DNA from: Flavobacteriales bacterium
Lineage (GTDB): Bacteria; Bacteroidota; Bacteroidia; Flavobacteriales_G; Salibacteraceae
DNA: 64,000 bases
Reading direction: 5' to 3'
NCBI GenBank assembly: GCA_018660685.1
Contig: JABJJW010000014.1
Span: forward strand, 112,482-176,481
Part shown: piece by piece, positions 55,632-64,000 of the stretch
How positions within the stretch are numbered: position 1 is the first letter of the stretch
Layout: the number at the start of each line of letters is the position of its first letter
Notes under the pieces: generated by a model
Database searches by the model: none
What the model was told of the DNA's origin: nothing
What the model saw: only the letters and a program-made list of their open reading frames with translations
Made by a program: the position numbers and the translations under genes

Positions 55632-55661
55632 CAGCTTGTCATTAAGCTGCCCTTTTTTTTT
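55632..55661 (+). terminator. Probable terminator after secG
   Basis: A six-bp stem CAGCTT / AAGCTG is followed by CCC and nine T. The stem is short and separated from the T run, so support is moderate. Confidence 0.5.
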
Positions 55662-55744
55662 GTCTTAATGGCAAAAATCACCCCCTCTCCGTCGATGGCA
55701 CAAATTCTGACTATCAGCCCAGAGTAAAACTTAATCTCCAAAAA

Positions 55745-56026
55745 ATGTCACAAGTGAACTTTAATCCAAATGAAGACAGAGTGTTGGTAGAGCCGGCAGC
55801 TGCAGAAGAAAAGACAGCCGGAGGAATTATCATTCCTGATACGGCTAAAGAGAAACCTCAACAAGGAACTGTTGTGGCGGTTGGACCCGGAAAGAAAGAT
55901 GAACCGATTACTCTCTCAGCAGGTGATACAGTTTATTACGGAAAATACTCGGGTACTGAAATTCAACTAAGCGGGAAAGATTATTTGATCATGCGAGCTT
56001 CAGACATACTTGGAAGCTTGTCTTAA
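55745..56026 (+). CDS. groES: Co-chaperonin GroES
   Basis: GroES caps the GroEL ring. The 93-residue protein has the normal N-terminus ([26 protein letters not shown]), the mobile loop and the VGPGKK segment, and ends with the usual [12 protein letters not shown]. The 137-base upstream gap has the secG terminator but no CIRCE repeat and no clear -7 box, so heat control is not evident from sequence. Confidence 0.97.
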   Translation: MSQVNFNPNEDRVLVEPAAAEEKTAGGIIIPDTAKEKPQQGTVVAVGPGKKDEPITLSAGDTVYYGKYSGTEIQLSGKDYLIMRASDILGSLS

Positions 56027-56032
56027 TTCTAA

Positions 56033-57688
<1,656 letters not shown>

Positions 57689-57707
57689 TTCGCTTAAAAT
57701 TCAGCTG

Positions 57708-57736
57708 AAAGGTCACCCAACGGGTGGCCTTTTTTT
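57708..57736 (+). terminator. Rho-independent terminator after groEL
   Basis: The stem AAAGGTCACCC / GGGTGGCCTTT (one G-U pair) has a three-base loop and a run of seven T. It touches the stop of the convergent OmpA-like fragment. Confidence 0.85.
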
Positions 57737-58080
57737 ATGGCATATCCTTCATCTTGATCGTCACGTTGACTCGACGATTCTCAGCTCTACCCGCCCGCGT
57801 ATCATTGGAGGATACAGGTTTAGTTGGACCATGACCAATGACCTCAATATCCTCTGCAGGAAATCCGTACCGAACTAGATAACCTTTGGCAATTTCAGCT
57901 CTCAGCATGGAGACAAATAAGTTGGTCTCAAGTTTACCAATACTGTCTGTATGCCCTTCGATCAAAATCTTTGCTTTGCCCTTGAGTTTTCCCATAACTA
58001 GCCCCATGACTTTGCCCATGTCCGCTGGTCCTGAAGCACCAGCATGATTGATGGCATTAATTACTTCGGCTCGGACATCA
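57735..58080 (-). pseudogene. yqeY tail fused in frame to the end of an OmpA-family gene
   Basis: The open frame encodes a normal YqeY C-terminal piece (VRAEVINAINHAGASGPADM, then GKVMGLVMGKLKGKA). It passes without a break near 57971 into the last two thirds of an OmpA/MotB peptidoglycan-binding domain (KILIEGHTDSIGKLETN, AEDIEVIGHGPTKP, GRAENRRVNVTIKM). The domain's first strand and helix, about 40 residues, and any signal peptide are absent. There is no start codon before the ATG at 58019, so the frame has no sensible own start. The most likely origin is a deletion that joined yqeY to a downstream ompA-like gene at a KAKI-like match. A short cytosolic product from 58019 is possible but has no clear use. 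Confidence 0.65.
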
Positions 58081-58360
58081 TTGCGGGCAGGTAGGATTTA
58101 ATGACGCCTGATTGATACTCTTCCTCTTCGGCCATATCCGCTCGACTCCGCTCACGATAAATGGTAGCAGCCTCATTGCGTTGCTTGACTAATTTCTGCA
58201 TGGCGGCGATAGCAGCTTCATCTGAAACTTTCCCATCTGCGCCTTTATCCGTTGCCAAGAGCATCAGAGCACTCTTAATTGCACGCAGAACATCCAGTTT
58301 TTTCTTGTCTTTCGCAAGCATTGCTTGCTTGATGTCCTCGTTTATTTGATCCGTAATCAT
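58061..58360 (-). pseudogene. yqeY: GatB/YqeY domain protein, truncated by frameshift
   Basis: The 99-residue frame is a normal YqeY N-terminus (QINEDIKQAMLAKDKKKLDV, LRAIKSALMLLATDKG, KLVKQRNEAATIYRE, SYLPAMMSE). It then stops after PK, about 50 residues short of the family's usual 148 or so. The rest of the family sequence continues at once in the -1 frame. The nine bases ATGTCCGAG at the break encode MSE in one frame and overlap the VRA codons of the other, as expected if about 13 bases were lost between two direct repeats. YqeY is a tRNA-amidase-related protein of unclear role. ATG 58360 fits the family start. Confidence 0.75.
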
Positions 58361-58371
58361 GATTGATTCTG

Positions 58372-58400
58372 TTGGTCCACGAATTTAATCCTTATGATTG
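58372..58400 (+). promoter_or_regulatory. Candidate promoter for the GldH-like gene
   Basis: TTG at 58372 and TATGATTG at 58393 (one mismatch to TAnnTTTG) are 18 bases apart. The predicted leader is about 9 bases before ATG 58416. Confidence 0.3.
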
Positions 58401-58415
58401 CTCAAATTGAAGGCC

Positions 58416-58871
58416 ATGAAGAAGTATCTATCAATCCTAGTCATAGCTATACTAGGCGTGTCATGCAGTGCATTTTGGACATATCGATCACTAATCGAAT
58501 TCAAACATTTTGAATGGCAGAAAGAAAATCACCTCGAATTCGAATTTCCGATTGAACAACAACAAAAGAGCGATGTGCTACTCCTATTCAGACATGTACA
58601 TGGTTTTCCTTTTGCCACAGTGTACCTAGAAGTTAGTCTAGAAGGACCAGAAGTATCAAGTATAGATACAGTCGAGCTCAGTATTATTGGCGACGATCGC
58701 GAATACCTCGGTGAAGGATCAGGCGATATCTGGGACGTCGAGTCTGTGGTTTACGCAGATATCGAATTGGTTCCGGGTGATTATCACATTTCAGTCCGGC
58801 ACATCATGGAACGGGACAAACTCGACCTCGTAATGGAAGTCGGAGTTCAGGTTTCGAAACCCAAAGAATAA
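58416..58871 (+). CDS. gldH: GldH-like gliding motility lipoprotein
   Basis: The 151-residue lipoprotein has the lipobox GVSC. The mature part follows the GldH pattern: an early aromatic segment (FEWQKENHLEFEFPIEQ), LLLFRHVHGFPFATVYLEVS, DTVELSIIGDDREYLGEGSG with the acidic-Gly turn, and GDYHISVRHIMERDKLDLV. GldH is an outer-membrane-associated lipoprotein needed for gliding in flavobacteria. ATG 58416 gives the standard lipoprotein start. It is convergent with the giant repeat gene and not part of the gldKLMN cluster. Confidence 0.82.
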   Translation: MKKYLSILVIAILGVSCSAFWTYRSLIEFKHFEWQKENHLEFEFPIEQQQKSDVLLLFRHVHGFPFATVYLEVSLEGPEVSSIDTVELSIIGDDREYLGEGSGDIWDVESVVYADIELVPGDYHISVRHIMERDKLDLVMEVGVQVSKPKE

Positions 58872-58872
58872 T

Positions 58873-61800
58873 TTATCGCTCGATAATCACACGCTCGGAA
58901 TGGACTCCTTGATCGTGAACGACCTGCAGTACATATACTCCGTTGGCGAGATTACTAACGTTGATCATAACATACTCACCGCTCGAAGTCAGGCTCCAAT
59001 CAGATGGATTGAACAATGCAGCTTGGCTGCCTCTGATATCCACCATTCGAATTTGATCTATATGATCAACTGAACCTTGAAGCAAGGCAATGTTCAATTC
59101 GCTTGCTGTCGGGTTTGGATAAACATCAATACCCTCAGGCAAATGCACTGCTTCAAGACCTTCAGGTGAGCAATCCTTCAGATTAATCACAATCGTATCG
59201 CTGTAAGAACACCCGCCAGCATTCGTCCCCGTTGCCCAGAAGGTGTACAATCCTGGAATAATTGCCGAACCATCATGTGCCAATATTGTAATCCCCGTGT
59301 TACTGTCGCTCCAGATAAAACTGTCGTAAACATTTGGAACCGTAAGAACCACCGCTGAGTCTCTACAAATAGTGAAGTTGTCACCTAAGTAGAATGTCGG
59401 TTGATCCATGACATCGACAAATAGCGTGTCTGAATTTGTACAACCTTCCTCGTTTGTAACGGTAACCCAAATGGTTTGATCTTCGGTCAATGGCTCTTCA
59501 CCATCGTTAATCGTAATCATTTGAGAAGTTGCACCCGTTGACCATAGATATGACGTATGAGTCCCTGCATCAAATGTCAATTGGTATGCATTGCACAACG
59601 AAGTATCAGGCCCAAGATCAATTTCTGGTGCAGGAATAACTTGGAGATAGAACTCGCCCGTGTCGGTTCCACAACTATTGCTGAAAGTGTAGTAGCCTCC
59701 AATTCCAGAATATGCAGAATCAGGTGCTGTGAGCATATTCGAATCAGCGAATTGAGAAACATAAATTCCTCCCAATGGCGAAGCAAAGTTCAATGTCATC
59801 ATTTCTCCTGCGCAAAGAACGAAGGAGCCGGGATCGACACTGACGGTGGGATTACCTGTAATAAACACGGAATCAACCGCAAAATCTGAGCAACCACTCG
59901 AATTAGTCACTGTGTAAGTAATGTATTGCCATCCGAGAAGGGTGTCGGTGTAAAGCGTATCACCTGAAATTCCCATTCCAGAATAAACACCACCTGAAGT
60001 AGAAACACTATCAAGTGCAACCATAGCTCCTTGACAAACGGAATCCTCAACGATTGTCAATGAAACGTTGAGTGTAGTATCGACGATTGTGACTATTGTG
60101 GTATCAGAGGCCGAGTTTCCTGAAACATCAATTCCGGTTAATGTGATCACAGTTGGATTAGCACTTGAACATGTTAAGGAATCCATGGATATAGAGAGCG
60201 AATCAATTTGACAATTGTCATTTGATCCATCATCGAACATCGCTGTGTTTAAGTAAGCTACTCCAGTTGAATTTACATATACCGTTATCGAGCTATAGGA
60301 ATTGACAAATGGTGCAATCGTGTCAAGAACTGTAACGATGATTTGAACATCCGTTTGGTTTCCACTTTCATCGATGGCTGTTACTGTGATCGAATTGACT
60401 CCGCTGTCCGCACATGTAAATGAAGATTGGCTGAAATACAACGTATCGAGTCCACAATTATCGAAAGCCGAGCTAATTAAACTAGTGTCAATTGATGTCA
60501 CACCTGAAGAATCAAGATATATGGTATCGTTTTGCGCAACGAGATTAGGTGCAATCGTATCAATTACAGAAATTACGAATGATGCGGAGTCAACATTGCC
60601 ATTACCATCAACAGCGTAGAGCCAGTTGATCGTGCCTCCTGTTGTATCTGCGCAGTTAAAGTTTTGCTGAGCAAGCCACATGGAGTCGATGCCACAATTA
60701 TCATAAGCACCCGCATTGACCATAGTGGTGTCTACTGTCGCCATTCCGAATGAATCAAGATAGACGCTAATATTCTGTGCATTTACGGTTGGAGCAAATG
60801 TGTCGGCGACCACAATTGAAAGATTCAGGGAATCCACATTACCGCTCACATCGCTAGCAACCACCTGCCAGTTATTGGTTCCAACATCGGCGCAATAGAA
60901 TGTATCAATAGTAAACTGCACCCAATCAACCTGACAATTGTCATAAACACTGATGTTCATTGCAGCTGTATCTATTACAGCCATTCCATTTGCATCAAGA
61001 TAGAGTGTGTCTCCAGATCCCGTAACGAATGGAGGCATTGTGTCAACAATGAATACTTCAGCCAACATTGAATCAACATTTCCGCTTCGATCTCGGGCAT
61101 AGAATGTAATTGTGTTCCATCCCGTATCCGCGCAGGTGAAGTTTGAATCGCTTAGCCAGCGAGCACTAATAGAACAATTGTCTGAGGTTGCAGAATCTAC
61201 TGTGTCTCGATCAAACACTACCATTCCAGTGCTGTCTAGATGTACGAGAATCCAGGAATGCGCCACTACGGATGGCGGTTGAGAATCAACGATTATCACT
61301 TCAACTATTGCCGAATCGACGTTTCCGCTTCGATCTCTAGCATAAAGCGTCACGTAATTTATGGTCCCTGTATCGCTGCAAGAGAATATAGAATCACTCA
61401 GGTAACGAGCGGCTATGCCACAATTATCATATGTAGCAGAATCGACCGTGTCACGATCAAAGGCCACATTTCCAGTGGAATCCAAGTGATATGTAATTGT
61501 ATTGTGAGGGATGACAGATGGCGGCATTGAATCAATCACCAGGATATTACATGTAGTACTATCGACATTACCACTACCGTCCTGGACGTAAAGAGTAACA
61601 ACATTAAGTGTTGCTGTGTCGGCACATGAGAAGACTGAATCACTCAACCACATTGATTGAATTCCGCAATTGTCATAGGATGCGCTATCAACGGTATCAG
61701 CGTTGATGGTAACCATTCCAGCACTGTCAAGGTGGACCGAAATCATCCAATTTGCAAGTACAACAGGAGGCTGAGAGTCAATAATTGAAATTGGGACGGT

Positions 61801-64000
61801 AATCGAACTAACATTTCCTGCTTCGTCCTCTGCAGTGAATGTGACAGAATTGACCCCAACGTCTCCACAATCAAATGAATACTGGCTGAGATACATTGTA
61901 TCAATACCGCAGACATCAGTGCTAGCACTGTCCACATTGGCTACGGCGATGATCACACTTCCAGTACTATCGAGATAATATGTTTGAAAAGCGTGCGTAA
62001 TTTGAGTTGGGCCAACTGTGTCCAATGTCCCCATGTTCACCATGGCTGTATCAGTACAACCATTATTGTCGGTGACTGTTACGGTGTGTGTTCCAGAAGT
62101 TAATCCAGTTGCCGTTGCTGTTGAATCACCATTGCTCCAATTGTATGAATATGGTATGCTTCCGCCACTTCCATTTGCTGTTGCCACACCATCACTACTA
62201 CCAGAACAAGATGCACTGGTATCAACCGAAGCTGAGGCATTCATTGTTGTTGGTGCCGTAATAGTTACAGTTTCTGTGTCTATACAACCGTTGTCATCTT
62301 CCACGGTTACGGTGAAGGTTCCTGCACACAGTCCTGTTGTAGTTGCAGAAGATCCTCCATTACTCCATGAGTATGAATAAGCGGTTGTTCCTCCGGTTGC
62401 AGTTGCAGTCGCAGTACCGTCGCATGCCCCGTTACAACTTGCATTCGTGCTGCTTGAAACTGAAGCGACCAGTGTGGCTGGTTCTGTAATCGTTACCGTC
62501 TCGGTGTCTGCACAGCCGTTATCATCTTCTACAGTGACAGTGTATGTCCCTGCGGCTAGTCCGGTTGCTGTTGCTCCGGTCGCTGCATTACTCCATGCGT
62601 AAGTGTATGGAGATGTTCCGCCGCTTCCTGACGCTGTTGCGCTTCCATCACTCGCTCCATTACAACTTGCGTTGGTTGAACTCGTAATGCTTGCCGTTAC
62701 AGCCGTTGGTTCTGTGATGGTTACTGTCTCTGTATCCGTACAACTGTTGTCGTCTTCTACGGTCACTGTATATGTTCCAGCCGCTAGGCCTGTGATCGTT
62801 GCACTACTTGATCCTGTGCTCCAGGAGTAAGTGTATGGTGATGTTCCACCGCCTCCACTTGCTGTTGCTGCTCCATCACTTGCTCCATTACAACTTGCGT
62901 TGGTTGAACTGGTGATGCTCGCTGTGACTGCTGTTGGTTCTGTAATCGTTACTTGATCTGTGTCCGTACAACCGTTGTCGTCTTCGACTGTGACTGTGTA
63001 TGTTCCTGCCGCTAATCCAGTTGCTGTTGCTCCTGTCGCTGCATTGCTCCATGCGTAAGTGTATGGTGATGTTCCACCTGAGCCAGCTGCTGTCGCTGCT
63101 CCATCGCTTCCGCCGTTACAGCTAACATCGGTTGAACTCGTCACTGATGCTGCTACTGCTGAACTTGGTTCTGTAATCGTTACTTGATCTGTATCAGTAC
63201 AGCCATTGTCGTCTTCAACAGTTACTGTGTAGGTTCCTGCCGCTAAGCCAGTCTCTGTTGAACTTGATCCGCCACTACTCCAAGAGTAAGTGTATGGGCT
63301 TGTTCCGCCACTTCCTGCCGCTGTTGCTGCTCCGTCGCTTCCGCCATTACAGTTAACGTTCGTTGAACTGGTAATAGTCGCCGTCATACTTGATGGCTCG
63401 GTGATGGTCACTGTCTCTGTGTCAGCACATCCGTTGTCATCTTCTACCGTGACGGTATAAGTTCCTGCTGCTAATCCAGTCGCTGTTGCTCCTGTTGCTG
63501 CATTACTCCATGCATAAGTGTATGGTGATGTTCCGCCGCTTCCTGACGCTGTTGCGCTTCCATCACTCGCTCCATTACAACTTGCGTTGGTTGAACTGGT
63601 AATGCTTGCCGATACAGCGGTTGGTTCAGTAATCGTTACCGTTTCTGTTTCCGTACAACTGTTGTCGTCTTCTACGGTCACTGTATATGTTCCTGCTGCT
63701 AGTCCTGTGATGGTTGCACTACTTGAACCTGTACTCCAGGCGTATGTGTATGGTGATGTTCCACCGCCTCCACTTGCTGTTGCTGCTCCATCACTTGCTC
63801 CATTACAACTTGCGTTGGTTGAACTGGTGATGCTCGCGGTTACTGCTGTTGGTTCTGTAATCGTGATTTGATCTGTATCCGTACAACCATTATCGTCTTC
63901 AACAGTTACCGTGTAAGTGCCTGCTGCTAATCCAGTTGCCGTTGCTCCCGTTGCTGCATTACTCCATGTATAACTATATGGTGATGTTCCGCCACTTCCC
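58873..64000 (-). CDS. Giant SprB-repeat / HYR-like surface protein with type IX sorting domain (5' end outside window)
   Basis: The frame is open to the right edge, so the start lies beyond the window; at least 1708 residues are visible. From the N-terminal side they contain eight complete SprB-type repeats of about 76 residues plus a partial one (Cys-Asn-Gly...DG...GG.SPY.Y.WS...GL.AGTYTVTVEDDNGC.DT). Eight HYR-like modules of about 80 residues follow (YDNCGI...DGSGNVDS...IVDSMPP). Then come Ig/PKD-like modules with Cys pairs, and a C-terminal type A sorting domain (DVYPNPTASELNIALLQG, LANGVYVLQV). SprB in F. johnsoniae is the moving adhesin of gliding, and this protein is a candidate for a similar adhesin. 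Two Cys per repeat suggest disulfides. Confidence 0.9.
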   Translation of the reverse strand, partial: GSGGTSPYSYTWSNAATGATATGLAAGTYTVTVEDDNGCTDTDQITITEPTAVTASITSSTNASCNGASDGAATASGGGGTSPYTYAWSTGSSSATITGLAAGTYTVTVEDDNSCTETETVTITEPTAVSASITSSTNASCNGASDGSATASGSGGTSPYTYAWSNAATGATATGLAAGTYTVTVEDDNGCADTETVTITEPSSMTATITSSTNVNCNGGSDGAATAAGSGGTSPYTYSWSSGGSSSTETGLAAGTYTVTVEDDNGCTDTDQVTITEPSSAVAASVTSSTDVSCNGGSDGAATAAGSGGTSPYTYAWSNAATGATATGLAAGTYTVTVEDDNGCTDTDQVTITEPTAVTASITSSTNASCNGASDGAATASGGGGTSPYTYSWSTGSSSATITGLAAGTYTVTVEDDNSCTDTETVTITEPTAVTASITSSTNASCNGASDGSATASGSGGTSPYTYAWSNAATGATATGLAAGTYTVTVEDDNGCADTETVTITEPATLVASVSSSTNASCNGACDGTATATATGGTTAYSYSWSNGGSSATTTGLCAGTFTVTVEDDNGCIDTETVTITAPTTMNASASVDTSASCSGSSDGVATANGSGGSIPYSYNWSNGDSTATATGLTSGTHTVTVTDNNGCTDTAMVNMGTLDTVGPTQITHAFQTYYLDSTGSVIIAVANVDSASTDVCGIDTMYLSQYSFDCGDVGVNSVTFTAEDEAGNVSSITVPISIIDSQPPVVLANWMISVHLDSAGMVTINADTVDSASYDNCGIQSMWLSDSVFSCADTATLNVVTLYVQDGSGNVDSTTCNILVIDSMPPSVIPHNTITYHLDSTGNVAFDRDTVDSATYDNCGIAARYLSDSIFSCSDTGTINYVTLYARDRSGNVDSAIVEVIIVDSQPPSVVAHSWILVHLDSTGMVVFDRDTVDSATSDNCSISARWLSDSNFTCADTGWNTITFYARDRSGNVDSMLAEVFIVDTMPPFVTGSGDTLYLDANGMAVIDTAAMNISVYDNCQVDWVQFTIDTFYCADVGTNNWQVVASDVSGNVDSLNLSIVVADTFAPTVNAQNISVYLDSFGMATVDTTMVNAGAYDNCGIDSMWLAQQNFNCADTTGGTINWLYAVDGNGNVDSASFVISVIDTIAPNLVAQNDTIYLDSSGVTSIDTSLISSAFDNCGLDTLYFSQSSFTCADSGVNSITVTAIDESGNQTDVQIIVTVLDTIAPFVNSYSSITVYVNSTGVAYLNTAMFDDGSNDNCQIDSLSISMDSLTCSSANPTVITLTGIDVSGNSASDTTIVTIVDTTLNVSLTIVEDSVCQGAMVALDSVSTSGGVYSGMGISGDTLYTDTLLGWQYITYTVTNSSGCSDFAVDSVFITGNPTVSVDPGSFVLCAGEMMTLNFASPLGGIYVSQFADSNMLTAPDSAYSGIGGYYTFSNSCGTDTGEFYLQVIPAPEIDLGPDTSLCNAYQLTFDAGTHTSYLWSTGATSQMITINDGEEPLTEDQTIWVTVTNEEGCTNSDTLFVDVMDQPTFYLGDNFTICRDSAVVLTVPNVYDSFIWSDSNTGITILAHDGSAIIPGLYTFWATGTNAGGCSYSDTIVINLKDCSPEGLEAVHLPEGIDVYPNPTASELNIALLQGSVDHIDQIRMVDIRGSQAALFNPSDWSLTSSGEYVMINVSNLANGVYVLQVVHDQGVHSERVIIER
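60085..62015 (-). repeat. Eight HYR-like coding repeats of about 240 bases
   Basis: Each unit encodes a strand-rich module with a conserved Y/F-D-N-C-x-I block, a Cys in the F-x-C-A-D segment and a GNVDS turn. The units vary at the base level but several neighbours share 20 or more identical bases, so they arose by tandem duplication. Confidence 0.8.
62040..64000 (-). repeat. SprB-type coding repeats of about 228 bases with a 915-base higher-order period
   Basis: Eight complete units and one partial unit are present. Unit subtypes occur in the order A B A' C A B A' D E in gene direction. Segments of 70 or more identical bases recur 915 bases apart (for example at 62612 and 63527, and at 62846 and 63761), so a block of four units was duplicated as one piece. 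Confidence 0.85.

Noticed and set aside
55662..55744. CIRCE or HrcA operator before groES
   Set aside because: No TTAGCACTC-N9-GAGTGCTAA-like repeat is present in the gap.
62018..63871. Open frames on the plus strand across the SprB repeats (62018-62380, 62603-62830, 63518-63871)
   Set aside because: They are antisense shadows of the repeat-coding strand with low-complexity Val/Pro/Leu products; the minus frame has signal, repeats and sorting domain.
62040..64000. Regular repeats that could suggest a CRISPR array
   Set aside because: The unit is about 228 bases and fully coding; there are no short repeats with unique spacers and no cas genes.

Overview
The window comes from a Bacteroidota genome, most likely an aerobic, marine-type Flavobacteriales / Cryomorphaceae-like lineage. 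The evidence is a type IX secretion and gliding operon (sprF/porP-like, gldK, gldL, gldM, gldN plus a second gldN-like gene), secreted proteins with C-terminal type IX sorting domains, a GldH-like lipoprotein, many small lipoproteins, and -7 promoter boxes of the Bacteroidota form TAnnTTTG. The genus cannot be named from sequence alone. No insertion sequence, prophage, integrase, rRNA or CRISPR array was seen, and no stretch over 300 bases lacks a gene. Both window edges cut through large type IX cargo genes.

Layout. 1-6021: two tandem paralogous secreted beta-helix proteins, the first cut by the window edge. 6180-16879: housekeeping genes (small membrane protein, alaS, M23 peptidase, MerR regulator, hldD, a pterin synthase with folE, fabD, a CpsB-like phosphatase, a lipoprotein cyclophilin, a 40-residue lipoprotein, a leucine-rich-repeat protein, ribF). 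17072-26640: atpDC, a deoxynucleoside kinase, a GH3-like adenylase, a PolX-like protein, sppA, then folK with a second deoxynucleoside kinase. 26736-34363: a TPR lipoprotein, a small Cys-rich lipoprotein, an RNA methyltransferase, mutS, tRNA-Gly(GCC), tRNA-Leu(UAA), waaA and a beta-barrel-like protein. 34488-40854: a tightly packed six-gene sugar-nucleotide operon. 40859-47650: the gliding/type IX operon on the minus strand. 47784-51212: a metal-site-less arginase-fold protein and topA. 51371-57688: miaB, a sigma-54 activator, lptE, a TPR protein, secG, groES, groEL. 57735-58360: a broken yqeY joined to the end of an OmpA-family gene. 58416-58871: the GldH-like lipoprotein. 58873-64000: a giant SprB-repeat/HYR-like type IX cargo protein, cut by the right edge.

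How it fits together. The gldKLMN products form the energised core of type IX secretion. The large proteins at the two edges are its likely cargo, as surface adhesins or matrix proteins. The sugar operon makes UDP-glucuronate, probably UDP-xylose, dTDP-4-keto-6-deoxyglucose and a diacetamido-uronic acid precursor, which are building blocks for surface polysaccharide. waaA, hldD and lptE belong to LPS synthesis and export. The points most worth a second look are the yqeY-OmpA rearrangement, the four-unit higher-order duplication inside the SprB repeats, the PolX-like protein with lost polymerase residues, the arginase-fold protein without metal ligands beside the gliding operon, and a set of promoter boxes that place many start codons only about 10-15 bases after the predicted transcript start.
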